A stretch of DNA of 64,000 nucleotides from JAOPZW01 sp963835295 (GCA_963835295.1 CAWIEX010000023.1:1-64000), one strand, 5' to 3'; positions 1 to 9,808 are shown, counted from the first letter of the stretch. The notes: generated from the sequence alone by a model not told the origin. Numbers and translations: made by a program.

Positions 1-623
1 AACCACAGCTCACCGATGCCATCACACACCGGCTCACCCAGCGTCGAGACGACGTGGTTCTGTCGCCAGCGCGTCAGTCCTGGAACCTGGCTGACGAGCT
101 GGGTGTGGTGCTGGCCGCTCCAGTACTCCAGGCACTGTTCGCGCGTGATGTCCGTGCGCCGCTGGAGGACGAAGATCACCTTGGCCGTGGCCTGGGCTGC
201 GCCGGCCGGCGCGCCATCGAGCCCGACCTGCGCCGCGAAGGTCGCCTTGTCCCAGTAGTCGGCGCAGCGGCTGATCCCCTCCGGGGTCAGGGCAAGGATG
301 GTCGCGCCGCGCACGCTGAAGCTCTGGCCAGTGGCCGGCAGGCCCGGGAGGTCGCCGGCGTGCGTGCCGCTCATCGTCCACTCCATCGCGGCCCCGCGTT
401 CCTCGGCGTGGCTGGACGACAGCTCGATCGCGAAGTCCGGGATGGCCTCGAAGATGGCGGCGGCGAAGGCGCGCAGCTCGTCCTTGCCGTGGTTGACCGC
501 GCCCATCGTGACGTCCTCGTACACGCAGTCGTCGGTGAACAGGCGCACGACGCGCTCGGCGTCGTGGGCAGACCAGCCGGCGGCCCACTCGGCCAGCTCG
601 GGTGCCAGTTGCGAGATGCTCAT
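1..623 (-). CDS. SnoaL-like / EthD-like two-domain protein (3' end outside window)
   Basis: The reading frame is open from an ATG at 623 to the window edge, about 207 codons, so the C-terminus is missing. A strong ribosome binding site (GAGGAGG) lies just upstream of this ATG. Residues 1-130 look like a SnoaL-like NTF2-fold domain (starts MSISQLAPELAEW, with FTDDCVYEDVTMG and a central GTHAGDLPGLPATG). From about residue 145 (AKVIFVLQRR, then EQCLEYWSGQHT and VPGLTRW) it resembles an EthD/dimeric alpha-beta barrel domain. Both domains bind small hydrophobic substrates; the substrate here is unknown. It is divergent from the LAL regulator at 757 across 133 bp, so it may be a target of that regulator (inference). 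Confidence 0.8.
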   Translation of the reverse strand, partial: MSISQLAPELAEWAAGWSAHDAERVVRLFTDDCVYEDVTMGAVNHGKDELRAFAAAIFEAIPDFAIELSSSHAEERGAAMEWTMSGTHAGDLPGLPATGQSFSVRGATILALTPEGISRCADYWDKATFAAQVGLDGAPAGAAQATAKVIFVLQRRTDITREQCLEYWSGQHHTQLVSQVPGLTRWRQNHVVSTLGEPVCDGIGELW

Positions 624-756
624 GATGCCTCCTCGGCGCGATCGTCGGCCGCGAAGCTAGCCCGCCGATGAGCGCATCGCATCAGGGACGCTCCCTAGTC
701 GTGCCGGCCGTCGGCGTGCTTGCGATCAGGGTGCTGAGCGCCGGTAGGATCGCCTC

Positions 757-3537
757 ATGCTGCTGGGACGAGCAGCCGAGTGTGGCCGGATCGAGCGTCT
801 TCTCGCCGACGCCCGGGCCGGCACCAGCGGCGCGCTCGTGATCGGCGGCGATCCCGGGGTCGGCAAGACGGCGCTGCTCGAGCACGCCGCCGCGAACGCC
901 ACGGGGATGACCGTCCTGCGCGCCCGCGGCGTCGAGTCGGAGGCCGAGGTGCCCTTCTCGGGCCTGCTCGAGCTGCTGCGTCCCGTGCTCGATCGCATTG
1001 CCTCGATCCCGACGCCGCAGGCGGGAGCACTGCAGGGGGCGCTGGCGCTCGCTCCGGCGCGGGAACGCGACCGCTTCGTGGTCGGCGCGGCCACGCTCAG
1101 CCTGCTCGCCACGTGCGCGGAGGAGCGACCGCTGCTCGCGCTGGTCGACGACGTGCAGTGGCTCGACGCCTCCTCGGGCAGCTCGCTGGTGTTCGCGACG
1201 CGGCGGCTGGTGGCCGACTCGGCCGCGGTCATCTTCGCGGCGCGGCGGGACGAGGGGGGCGCGCTGGACGGGGCGGGACTGCCGGAGCTGCGGTTGGAGG
1301 GTCTGGACCGGGAGGCGTCGGCGGCGCTGCTGTCCCGGCACGCCCCGGCGGCGGTGCCGGCGGTGACGGCCGACCGACTGTTCCGGGCCACCGGCGGCAA
1401 TCCGCTGGCGCTCGTCGAGCTCGCGGCGGCCGCGCCCGCTCTGGCGGCCGATCTCGTGGAGGGACCGCTGACCGTGCAGACGAGCGTCGAGCGAGCGTTC
1501 CTGCAACGGACGGCGGCACTCTCGCCCGACTCGCGCCGGGCGCTGCTGGTGGCGGCGGCCGCACACTCGGGCGAGCTGGGCACGATCGCCCGGGCGATGG
1601 CGGCGCTCGGCGTCGCCATGCAAGGGCTCGAGGAGGCCGAGCGCGCGGGCCTCGTGGCCGTGACGGATGCCCGCGTCGAGTTCTGCCACCCGCTCGCGCG
1701 CAGCGCCGTCTACGCCGCGGCGGCCGCCCCCGAGCGCCGGGCCGCCCATCGCGCGCTGGCCCACGCGGGACCGACGACGGACGCCGACGAGCGCGCGTGG
1801 CATCTGGCCTCGGCGGCCTTCGGCCCGGACGACCAGGTAGCGGCCGCGCTCGACGCGGCCGCTGGACAGGCCCGCGACCGCAGCGCCTACGCGGTCGCGG
1901 CGAACGCGTTCCAGCGCGCCGCGCGCCTGACGCCCCAGCCCGATGACGCCCGTGCCCGCCGGCTGCTGTGCGCGGCGGACGCCGCCTGGCTCGGCGGGCG
2001 GGCAGAGTTGACGCTGCGGACGGTCGACGAGGCGCTCACGTGCCGGGTCGAGCCGGGGCTGCGCGCCGCCGCGCTGCACCTGCGCGGGCGCGCGCTGCTG
2101 CACATCGGCCCGGTGACCGACGGCCACGACGCACTCGTCGAGGCAGCGGAGGAGATCCGCGCGATCGACCCGACGGAGGCGATCGTGATGCTCGCCGAGG
2201 CCGCGGACGGCTGCGTCTACTCTGGACGCCCCGAGACGATGCTGCACACGGCCCGGCGCGCCTGGGCGCTGCTGCCGCAGCCGGCAGGTGAGCGCGAGAC
2301 CGCGTTCGCCAGCTTCGCGCTCGGCACCGCGCTGATCCTCAACGGGCACGGCGCCGAAGGCTCGGACCTGGTGCGCGACGCGATCGCGCTCATCGATCGC
2401 TCCGACGTGCTCGGCGACGATCTGCGGCTGCTCTCGTGGGCAGCGCTCGCGCCGCTGTGGCTGCGCGAGGCCGACACCGGACGCGCGCTGATCGACCGGG
2501 CAATCGGCGCCGCCCGCGCCCAGGGGGCGCTCGGCGTGCTGCCATTCGTGCTCCAGATCGCGGCACTGGACGCCGCAGCGAGCGATCGCTGGACGATCTC
2601 CGGGGCCCTGCACGACGAGGCGATCCGCCTCGCGCGCGACACCGGCCAGGCCGTCCGGCTGTGCGGCGCGCTGGCGGGGCTGGCCCGCGTCGAGGCCAGG
2701 CGCGGCCAGGAGGCCGGCTGCCGGGCGCACGCCGAGGAGGCGCTGGCAATCGCGAAGCGGCTGCGCCTGGGCTTCTACGCGGCGTGGGCGATCCACGCGC
2801 TGGGCGACCTCGAGCTCGCCGTCGGCCGGCTCGAGCAGGCGATCGAGCGCCTCTGCGAGCGCGAGCGGCTGCTGGGCGAGCTCCATATCGCAGACCCCGA
2901 CATCTCGCCGGCGCCCGAGCTCGTCGAAGTCTACGTCCGGGCCGGTCGCGGCCACGACGCCGAGCACGTCGCCCGCGGCTACCTCGGCGGCGCGCAGGAG
3001 AAAGCCCAGCCGTGGGCGCTCGCCCGCGCCGCACGCTGCCGCGGCCTGCTGGCCGACGCCGGCGAGATCGACGAGCCCTTCGCGGAGGCGCTCGACCAGC
3101 ACGAGCTGACCCCCGACGCGTTCGAGCGGGCGCGCACGCAGCTCTGCTACGGCGAGCGGCTGCGCCGTGCCCGGCGCCGCATGCAGGCGCGCGTCCAGCT
3201 GCGGGCCGCGTTCACGGCCTTCGGCGAGCTGGGCGCCGCGCCATGGGCGGAGCGCGCCCGGCTCGAGCTTCAGGCCACGGGCGAGACCGCGCGCCGCCGG
3301 CAGCCGAGCACGCTCGATCAGCTCACGCCGCAGGAGCTGCGGATCGCGCTGGCACTGGCCGACGGCAAGACGATGCGCGCGGCCGCCGCGGAACTGTTCC
3401 TCAGCCCGAAGACGATCGAGTACCACCTGCGCAACGCGTACCGCAAGCTCGGCATCCGCTCGCGCGCCGAACTGCGGCACGCGCTCGACGGCGACCCCGC
3501 CGCGAGAACCGGGACGCCGCAGCGCGTCGGAGTCTGA
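757..3537 (+). CDS. LAL-family LuxR transcriptional regulator with N-terminal AAA ATPase
   Basis: This 926-residue protein has the layout of large ATP-binding LuxR regulators. A Walker A motif GDPGVGKTA lies at residues 31-39, and a Walker B-like segment (LLALVDDVQWLD) lies near residue 130. A long helical, TPR-like middle follows. The C-terminal LuxR helix-turn-helix contains LTPQELRIALALADG, LSPKTIEYHLRNAYRKLGI and RAELRHAL. The family couples nucleotide and ligand binding to activation of nearby genes. The next gene starts 3 bp after the stop, so the two are almost surely cotranscribed. The inducer cannot be read from the sequence. Confidence 0.92.
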   Translation: MLLGRAAECGRIERLLADARAGTSGALVIGGDPGVGKTALLEHAAANATGMTVLRARGVESEAEVPFSGLLELLRPVLDRIASIPTPQAGALQGALALAPARERDRFVVGAATLSLLATCAEERPLLALVDDVQWLDASSGSSLVFATRRLVADSAAVIFAARRDEGGALDGAGLPELRLEGLDREASAALLSRHAPAAVPAVTADRLFRATGGNPLALVELAAAAPALAADLVEGPLTVQTSVERAFLQRTAALSPDSRRALLVAAAAHSGELGTIARAMAALGVAMQGLEEAERAGLVAVTDARVEFCHPLARSAVYAAAAAPERRAAHRALAHAGPTTDADERAWHLASAAFGPDDQVAAALDAAAGQARDRSAYAVAANAFQRAARLTPQPDDARARRLLCAADAAWLGGRAELTLRTVDEALTCRVEPGLRAAALHLRGRALLHIGPVTDGHDALVEAAEEIRAIDPTEAIVMLAEAADGCVYSGRPETMLHTARRAWALLPQPAGERETAFASFALGTALILNGHGAEGSDLVRDAIALIDRSDVLGDDLRLLSWAALAPLWLREADTGRALIDRAIGAARAQGALGVLPFVLQIAALDAAASDRWTISGALHDEAIRLARDTGQAVRLCGALAGLARVEARRGQEAGCRAHAEEALAIAKRLRLGFYAAWAIHALGDLELAVGRLEQAIERLCERERLLGELHIADPDISPAPELVEVYVRAGRGHDAEHVARGYLGGAQEKAQPWALARAARCRGLLADAGEIDEPFAEALDQHELTPDAFERARTQLCYGERLRRARRRMQARVQLRAAFTAFGELGAAPWAERARLELQATGETARRRQPSTLDQLTPQELRIALALADGKTMRAAAAELFLSPKTIEYHLRNAYRKLGIRSRAELRHALDGDPAARTGTPQRVGV

Positions 3538-3540
3538 GTC

Positions 3541-5643
3541 ATGCGCGCCGCCGAGCCGACGCTGGCCGGCCGGATCACCGCGCACGGATTCGAGATCGCC
3601 TACGAGGTCTTCGGCGACCGGGGCGCACCGGCGGTCCTGCTGCTGCCGACGTGGCAGATCGCTCCCAGCCTTCACTGGAAGCTGCAGGTGCCCGCCCTCG
3701 CGCGCTCATTCCGTGTCGTCACCTACGACCCGCCCGGCATCGGCGGCGGCGAGCGCACCACCGACCCGGCGGCGTTCGAGCTCGACCGCGTCGTCGACTA
3801 CGCGACAGACCTGCTCGATCACCTCTCGATTGGCCGCTCGCACGTCGTCGGGCTCTCCATGGGCGGCGCCTACGGACTGTGGCTGACGGCCCGCCACCCA
3901 GAGCGCGTCGACCGACTCGTACTGATGAGCACGGTCTCCCCAGAGTGGGCGTTCGCAGAAGACCCCGCCTTCTTCGAGCCCCGCGACCGCTACGAGGGCT
4001 GGGAGAAGCGCAACGCGCACTACTGGCGCGAGCACTACGAGGACTGGCTCGCCTTCTTCATGGCGCAGGTCTTCAGCGAGCCGCACTCGACCAAGGCGAT
4101 CGACGACGCGATCGGGTGGGCCCGTCAGACGACGCCGGAGATTTTGATCGCCAGCGTCGCGAACCCGCGGCTGCAGCCGCACCTGCCGCTCGACGAGGTC
4201 CTGCGGCGCATCGATTGCCCCGTGCTCCTGATGCACGCCCGCGACGACCGCGTGGCCGACGTGGCCATGAGCCGCATGCTGGCCGGCGCCCGGCCGGACT
4301 GGGAGTTCGTGGAGTTCGAGGCCGGCGGCCACGCGATCCACGTCCGCAACGCGGTCCGCGTCAACCTGGAACTCGCGCGCTTCCTCGGGGCGCCGCTGCC
4401 GCGACGGCGCACGCTGCGCCGGACGATGGCTCCGCGGCCGCCGCGCGCGCTCGTGGTCTGCAGCCCGATCGGCCTCGGGCACGTCCACCGCGATCTGGCC
4501 ATCGTGCGCGAGCTGCGGCGACTGGCCGAAGGCATCGAGATCGAGTGGCTCGCCCAGCATCCGGTCTCACGCGTGCTCGAGCACGCCGGTGAGCGGGTGC
4601 ATCCGCTCAGCGCCCAACTCGCCGCCGAGTCCGCGCACTGCGAGCGGATGGCGGGCGAGCACGAGCTGCACGCCTTCCGCGCCTTCCGCGAGCTTGACGA
4701 GATCTTCCTAGCCAACTTCATGATCTTCCGCGACGCGGTGAGCGATGCCCGCTACGACCTGTGGATCGGCGACGAGGCGTGGGAGGTCGACTATCACCTG
4801 CACGAGAACCCGGAGCTCAAGACCACCCCGTTCGTCTTCCTCACCGACTTCGTCGGCTTCCTGCCAATCGACCGCCATCCGGGCTCACCAGAGCGCCGGC
4901 TGACCGCCGACTACAACGCCGAGATGCTCGAGCAGGTCGCGCGCCAACCGCGCGTGCGCGACCGCGCGATCTACCTCGGCGAGCCCGACGACCTCGTGCC
5001 CGAGCCGTTCGGTCCCGGGCTCCCCGCGATCCCCGCGTGGACGCGCGAGCACTTCACCACCACCGGATACGTCGCGCCATACGACCCCGCCGACTACGTC
5101 GACGCACCCGCCGTACGCGCGCGCGTCGGCTACGCCCCGGACCAACCGCTGATCGTCATCGCGGTGGGCGGCACGGCCATCGGCGAGCCCCTGCTGCGCA
5201 AGGCGATCGCCGCCTGGCCGCTCATCCACGCGCAGCGCCCGGACGCCCGCTGCGTCGCGGTCGCGGGCCCGCGCATCGATCCGGCAGGCCTGCCGCGGCA
5301 CCCGGGCCTGGACGTCCGCGGGTACGTGCCCGACCTCTACGAGCACCTCGCCGTCTGCGACCTCGCAATCGTGCAGGGCGGGCTGAGCACCACGATGGAA
5401 CTGACCGCCGCCCGACGCCCGTTCCTCTACTTCCCGCTGGCGAACCACTTCGAGCAGCTCCACGCCGTCGCCCACCGGCTCGACGTCCATCGCGCCGGAC
5501 GGCGCCTCTCCTACGCGGACACGAGCGTGAGCGCACTGGCCGAGGCCGCGCTCGACACCCTGGGCGCGGACACCCGCGGCTACCGCGTGCCCGAGCCGGG
5601 CGCCGCCCGCCGCGCCGCCGCGCTGATCGCCGAGCTGCTCTGA
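3541..5643 (+). CDS. Alpha/beta hydrolase fused to a UGT-like glycosyltransferase
   Basis: One continuous 700-codon frame carries two enzymes. Residues 1-285 are an alpha/beta hydrolase with nucleophile elbow GLSMGG (Ser106), an acid in HARDDRVAD and a histidine in EAGGHAIHV. From about residue 296 (MAPRPPRALVVCSPIGLGH) the protein is a GT-B glycosyltransferase with a Gly-rich loop (VAVGGTAIGEPLL) and a UGT-like donor-site segment (GGLSTTMELTAARRPFLY, then ANHFEQ). No signal peptide is visible, so it should act in the cytoplasm. It follows the LAL regulator by 3 bp. A methionine at the domain boundary (position 4426) could be an internal start, but no ribosome binding site precedes it. The substrate is unknown. 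Confidence 0.85.
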   Translation: MRAAEPTLAGRITAHGFEIAYEVFGDRGAPAVLLLPTWQIAPSLHWKLQVPALARSFRVVTYDPPGIGGGERTTDPAAFELDRVVDYATDLLDHLSIGRSHVVGLSMGGAYGLWLTARHPERVDRLVLMSTVSPEWAFAEDPAFFEPRDRYEGWEKRNAHYWREHYEDWLAFFMAQVFSEPHSTKAIDDAIGWARQTTPEILIASVANPRLQPHLPLDEVLRRIDCPVLLMHARDDRVADVAMSRMLAGARPDWEFVEFEAGGHAIHVRNAVRVNLELARFLGAPLPRRRTLRRTMAPRPPRALVVCSPIGLGHVHRDLAIVRELRRLAEGIEIEWLAQHPVSRVLEHAGERVHPLSAQLAAESAHCERMAGEHELHAFRAFRELDEIFLANFMIFRDAVSDARYDLWIGDEAWEVDYHLHENPELKTTPFVFLTDFVGFLPIDRHPGSPERRLTADYNAEMLEQVARQPRVRDRAIYLGEPDDLVPEPFGPGLPAIPAWTREHFTTTGYVAPYDPADYVDAPAVRARVGYAPDQPLIVIAVGGTAIGEPLLRKAIAAWPLIHAQRPDARCVAVAGPRIDPAGLPRHPGLDVRGYVPDLYEHLAVCDLAIVQGGLSTTMELTAARRPFLYFPLANHFEQLHAVAHRLDVHRAGRRLSYADTSVSALAEAALDTLGADTRGYRVPEPGAARRAAALIAELL

Positions 5644-5877
5644 CCGCTCGCCGCGGGCGGTGGGACCGACCACCGGCGCGACGCGGCTGCCACCGTCGAT
5701 CGATGGCAGTGCCGCGCCCTCACGCATCTGGCGGCGTCACCGCACGGCGAACGGTGGCCGGAGTCTCGGAGCGCGCGCGGTCGAGAAACCCGGTCGGCCA
5801 GTCGCGGCGGGTCGACGTCGGGCGCCGGCGAGGGACCGGGCGCGGCATCGACGCCGGGTTGGGCCGTCCAGCCCCAC

Positions 5878-5973
5878 ACCGCCTGAGCGGCCGTCGCTCT
5901 GACCCTTGCCCGGCAGGTTGACAGCCAGCACACCGTAGCCGCGGCGCGCGAGTCGATGGGCGCGCTCCACTAC
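5878..5973 (-). pseudogene. Fragment of an alpha/beta hydrolase in a 680-bp gene-free stretch
   Basis: Between 5644 and 6325 I see no intact gene. One short minus-strand stretch translates as RLARRGYGVLAVNLPGKGQS, which matches the alpha/beta hydrolase strand-turn before the nucleophile (family pattern LARxGYxVLxxDxRGxGxSxG). Flanking frames do not continue it coherently, so it is most likely a decayed remnant. The rest of the interval shows no coding pattern. Confidence 0.45.
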
Positions 5974-6325
5974 GCGCGCGGTTCGCGCCCGTCCCGAGCC
6001 TCGACAAGCTGCCCATCGACGTGCGGGCCGGACACACTCGCCGGACGCGACTCCGGTCGTCTCCGACGAAGGGGGCATTGTGCGCAACCCTCATTTTCCC
6101 TGTCCGTCTGACGACAGCGCGCACCCTCGCTGACTCCTTCCCCGCTCTCGCTATTCGCCCGTGAGCGGGCGTCGGCCCTGCGCCGCCGCTGGACGCCTGC
6201 CTTGGACGTCCGGAGCAGGCGCCTCGTCGTTATGACCGTGGTGACGCCTCGCGTTCGCCTCGAGCGACGGCCCGGGCAGGCACGGACCGACTGCTCCTGC
6301 TCGTCGTCGCCGGCAGCCGTTCGCG

Positions 6326-7406
6326 TCAGGCGGGTGCGCGGGTCGAGGCGATGTAGTAGCTATTGAAGATGTCGCCGTCGAGTTGTTTGACCTCGACCGC
6401 GTCGAAGCCCGCCTCCTGGAGTAGCTCGCGGGCCTTTTGCTCTCCCCATGCGGCGCCCAGCCCCTCGCCGTCGAGCGCGAGCGAGACCGGCATGCAGTGC
6501 AGGCAGGAGAACGTGTAGAGGATCGGGCCGAGTGGGTGATCGAGGTTTTCCTCGAGCTTGCTCGAGGCGGCCATGTCGACCATCAGGAGCGTTCCCCCGG
6601 TTCCAGCGCATGCGCGATCGCCCGCAGGACGTCGCGCGGGTGCGCTTGATCGTGGATGGCGTCAAAGGCGGTGATGAGGCCGAAGGCGCCATCGGCGTCG
6701 AGCGTCGCCGCGTCCTTGACCTCGAAGCGAGCGTTCGCGAGGCCGAGCGCCGCCGCCTCGCGCGTTGCGCGAGCGACGGCGTCGGCGGAGAGGTCGTAGC
6801 CCACGAACTCACTGTTCGGGAAGGCGTTCGCCATCAGGTTGATCCCTGCCCCGATCCGCAGCCGACATCCGCTACCGCGATCCCCGCGCAAAGGCGGTCG
6901 ATCGGGCCTTCGACGAGCGCCAGCGTGCCGTCGAGCAGGGTCGCGTCGAAGACTGCCGAGCTGTCCTCGTGCATCACCTCCTGAAAGCGCGTGTACGAGC
7001 AGTAGGGCACGCCGCCGCCGTTGCGGAAGCAGTCCACGACCTCGTCCTCGACGCTCGCGAAGACGGGGAAGTAGGCGGCCACCGCGGCGATGTTGTCGGG
7101 TCCGGCGGCGCGCGTGAGGGCGGCCGCGTGCTCGGGCGGCAGGGTGTACGAGCTGGTCTCCGGGTCGTAGTCAACGATCCCGCCCACCACCATCGCGCCA
7201 AGCCACTCCCGCACATAGCGCTCGTTGAGGGCAGCCTTGTCCGCGATCTGGCGGCTCGTCGACGGCGCCAGTTCCGCCATCGCGTCGAACAGCCCCGTGC
7301 GGTGGGCGACGCTCGCCATCAACGTCACCGACGCCCCCCGGAGGTCGCCGAGCAGTCGCTCCGCAAACGCCTGCGCCTTTGACTCGTCGAGTTGCTGTGC
7401 GGACAT
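6326..7406 (-). pseudogene. SAM-dependent methyltransferase (Rv2258c-like), two frameshifts
   Basis: Three consecutive minus-strand frames make one protein of about 360 residues. The start is an ATG at 7406 with AAGGAGGA upstream (MSAQQLDESKAQAF). The N-terminal half is a winged-helix dimerisation domain; the SAM motif is DVGCGSGQG, followed after a frame change by INLMANAFPNS and FVGYDLSAD. A second frame change separates AHALEPG from LLMVDMAASSKLEENL. The first break needs one extra G (CCC run at 6844-6846); the second needs one extra G (CCCCC run at 6594-6598). With both restored the protein is full length, so sequencing error is as likely as true loss. It faces the TetR gene across the palindrome at 7448-7469, suggesting TetR control. 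Confidence 0.8.
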
Positions 7407-7447
7407 CGCGTCCTCCTTCAAGCCCCCGGTGTATCGCAGCCCGCACA

Positions 7448-7469
7448 AGATAGCACGAACGTGCTATCT
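7448..7469. promoter_or_regulatory. Probable TetR operator (perfect palindrome)
   Basis: A perfect inverted repeat of two 10-nt arms (AGATAGCACG and its complement) separated by AA lies between the divergent methyltransferase and TetR genes, ending 7 bp before the TetR start codon. Position, symmetry and size fit an operator bound by the adjacent TetR protein, which would repress both genes (inference). Confidence 0.75.
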
Positions 7470-7476
7470 ATTCAAC

Positions 7477-8103
7477 ATGGCATCGGGTAATCAGCCGATT
7501 CGGCGTCGGCGCTCCGACGGAGAACGGACCCACGGCGCGATCCTGGAGGCGGCGACGCGCCTGGCCTCACTCGAGGGGCTCGGTGCGTTGACCGTCGGGC
7601 GTCTGGCCGACGAGTTGGGCGTGAGCAAGAGCGGCCTCTACGCCCACTTCGGCTCCAAGCGCCGACTGCAACTGGAGACGATCGAGGCGGCGCGCGAGAT
7701 CTTCGTGCGCGAGGTGATCCAGCCGGGTCTCACGGGTCCCGAGGGACTCGCTCGCCTCGAGCGCCTGTGCGAGGCCTTCCTCTCCTACGTCGGACGCGGC
7801 GTCTTCCCGGGCGGCTGCTTCTTCGCCGGGCTCCTCAGCGAGTACGACGGCCAGGCCGGCGAATTCCACGAGCAGACCGCGGCCGACCATCGACGCTGGC
7901 TGGGATTGCTCGAACAGCTGGCGCAAGACGCGCAGGCACGCGGCCAGCTCAGCCACGACGCCGACCTCGCGCAACTCGCGTTCGAGTTCGACGCCGCCGT
8001 CGAGCTCGCCAACTACCTCTTCGTCCTCTACCGCGACCCGATCACCCTCGAACAGGGACGAGAAGCCGTTCGCAACGCGATCGCACGCAGGCGCCCCGAC
8101 TGA
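7477..8103 (+). CDS. TetR/AcrR family transcriptional regulator
   Basis: This is a 208-residue protein starting at ATG 7477 (MASGNQPIRRRRSDGERT). The N-terminal helix-turn-helix includes ILEAATRLASLEGL, LTVGRLADELGVSKSGLY and AHFGSKRRLQ, the normal TetR pattern. The C-terminal half is helical with GVFPGGCFFAGLLSEYDG and a C-terminal EFDAAVELANYLF segment, typical of one tetracycline-repressor-like C-domain subclass. The upstream palindrome at 7448-7469 is almost certainly its operator, giving autorepression plus control of the divergent methyltransferase. The ligand is unknown. Confidence 0.92.
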   Translation: MASGNQPIRRRRSDGERTHGAILEAATRLASLEGLGALTVGRLADELGVSKSGLYAHFGSKRRLQLETIEAAREIFVREVIQPGLTGPEGLARLERLCEAFLSYVGRGVFPGGCFFAGLLSEYDGQAGEFHEQTAADHRRWLGLLEQLAQDAQARGQLSHDADLAQLAFEFDAAVELANYLFVLYRDPITLEQGREAVRNAIARRRPD

Positions 8104-8321
8104 CAAACGCGTCGCCGCCGACCGCTCGACGCAAGACCGCCCGGACGCTCCCGCGAGCCCCGCGTCACGCATTCCCCCGGGAACCAGCCTTCTCCCCGGC
8201 GCCTACGAGACGCCTCCTGCGGACGAGCACCGAGCGCCTTGGATCGGCGTCCTCTGACTCCTGCTTCGCCAGGTCGAAGGGGCCATCTCGACGCGGCCCG
8301 ACTGGCCTGTAGGTTGCGGCG

Positions 8322-9122
8322 GTGGAAGTCATCCAGACCAACGGGCTGGAGATCGCCTACGAACGCGTAGGCCAAGGTCCGCCGCTTGTATTCGTCCACG
8401 GTGCCGCAGAAGACGGCCGGGTGTGGCGTCCGCAGTTCGCCGCCCTTGCTGACGAGTTCAGCGTCGTGGCCTGGGACGAGCCGGGGGCAGGCCGCTCCTC
8501 CGATGTGCCCGCTGATTTCAGTCTTGCCGACTATGCGAGTTGCCTCGCGGCGGTGATCGAGGCGCTCGATCTCGGGCCGGCGCACGTCGCCGGTCTCTCC
8601 TGGGGCAGCACCGTTGTCCAGGAGCTCTATCGCCACCATCCCGGGCTCGTCGCGACGCTGATCCTGATTGGTGCCTACGCGGGCTGGAAGGGCTCGTTGC
8701 CCGCGGACGAGGTTGCTGCACGGGTCGAGGGCGCGCGCCAGATGCTCGCGGCTCCCGCGGAGGAGTTCGACCCCACCCTGCCGGGGTTGTTCGCTGGCGA
8801 GCCGCCAGCCGAGTTCGTCCCGCTGCTCGAGGAGATAGCGGCCGACGTTCGGCCCGAGAGCCTCAAGACGCAGCTCTTCTTGATGGCCGAGGCCGATCAG
8901 CGCGACTTGCTGCCCCAGGTCGCGGTGCCAACCCTGCTGATCTGGGGCGAGCTCGACGCCCGCTCGCCGCTCAGCGTCGCTCGCCAGTTCGAGGCGACGA
9001 TCCCGGACTCGGAGCTCGTCGTGATTCCCGGCGCTGGACACGTCAGCCAACTCGAGCGACCCGAGCAGCTCAACATGGCCGTACGCAAGTTCTGCCGCGC
9101 TCATCCGCCGCACTCGGCCTGA
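8322..9122 (+). CDS. Alpha/beta fold hydrolase
   Basis: The 266-residue protein starts at a GTG. It has an oxyanion-hole region VFVHGAAEDGRVW, nucleophile elbow GLSWGS (Ser93), catalytic acid in IWGELDARSP and histidine in GAGHVSQLERPEQL. Length and motif order fit single-domain alpha/beta hydrolases such as enol-lactone hydrolase or esterase relatives. No signal peptide is seen. It stands alone, about 220 bp after the TetR gene and before the degraded region; no partner suggests a substrate. Confidence 0.88.
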   Translation: MEVIQTNGLEIAYERVGQGPPLVFVHGAAEDGRVWRPQFAALADEFSVVAWDEPGAGRSSDVPADFSLADYASCLAAVIEALDLGPAHVAGLSWGSTVVQELYRHHPGLVATLILIGAYAGWKGSLPADEVAARVEGARQMLAAPAEEFDPTLPGLFAGEPPAEFVPLLEEIAADVRPESLKTQLFLMAEADQRDLLPQVAVPTLLIWGELDARSPLSVARQFEATIPDSELVVIPGAGHVSQLERPEQLNMAVRKFCRAHPPHSA

Positions 9123-9598
9123 CCCGGGTAAGCCGAGCCGGGTAGCGAACGATGACTCACATCACACTCGCGGGGTGACGCGAGCGGGCGCGGAATTGCG
9201 ACGGCGCGAGGCTCCCGAGTAGAGACGAGCAGGAGACGTCCGAATGGCGGCCTGCTCGGCGCCCGCTTTGGTCTGTGCTTGCGGTCGTCGGCGCGCGTCC
9301 GGACGGCATGCTCGCAGATCGTCCGCAGCAGGCGCGCGACCCCCCGGCACTCGGGCGGTCGTGTCTGGACGAAAGCGAGCGCGGGGCGCACGACGCCGTC
9401 TGCGCCGGTTCTGATGGATGACGGTCGACCAGCGCCCTGGCTTCTGGTAAGTAAGAGGACTCGTGGCGCGCTGTGCGCGAGTGCTGGTTTCGTCTTGACG
9501 CCATCGGCGTGCGCGTTGAGCGTTTCGAGGTCACGCTTGGCGAGCGCCGCCTGGCGGACTAGCGCTCGATGCGGCGCGCAACGCCGCCGCAGTCGGTC
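9123..9598. other. Gene-free stretch at the start of the degraded region
   Basis: I see no convincing gene here. A short minus-strand run near 9490-9560 (RQAALAKRDLETLNAHADG) has coding-like composition but no start and no recognised family. It may be a remnant. Confidence 0.35.
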
Positions 9599-9808
9599 TT
9601 ATCGCTGGTGCCGCCAGTTGGGCAGCCCAGGCGCGTTCCAGGCGATGTACCGGGTAGACCCCGCAGTTCGAACCCGGAAGTGGCGCCGCAGCTCCTCGAA
9701 CGTCGCGCCGTTGCACTTCATCTCGTGCGCTCTGCGCGCGTCGTCGTCGCTGAGCTTGACCCACTGGGGACGACGCCCATGGTCCGTGGCTTCGACCAGC
9801 GTCCTCAT
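9599..9808 (-). CDS. Small helix-turn-helix-like protein
   Basis: A 69-residue frame starts at ATG 9808 with a good ribosome binding site (GGGAGGGG). The segment VKLSDDDARRAHEMKCNGATF followed by EELRRHF resembles the helix-turn-helix of resolvase or small DNA-binding proteins. Its ATG overlaps the stop of the upstream minus-strand frame by 4 bp (ATGA), which supports translational coupling and therefore a real gene. No specific function can be assigned. Confidence 0.45.
   Translation of the reverse strand: MRTLVEATDHGRRPQWVKLSDDDARRAHEMKCNGATFEELRRHFRVRTAGSTRYIAWNAPGLPNWRHQR

Noticed and set aside
682..3675. 997-residue open frame on the minus strand opposite the LAL regulator
   Set aside because: Composition is Arg/Gln-rich with no domains; it is a GC-codon shadow of the plus-strand gene, which has clear motifs.
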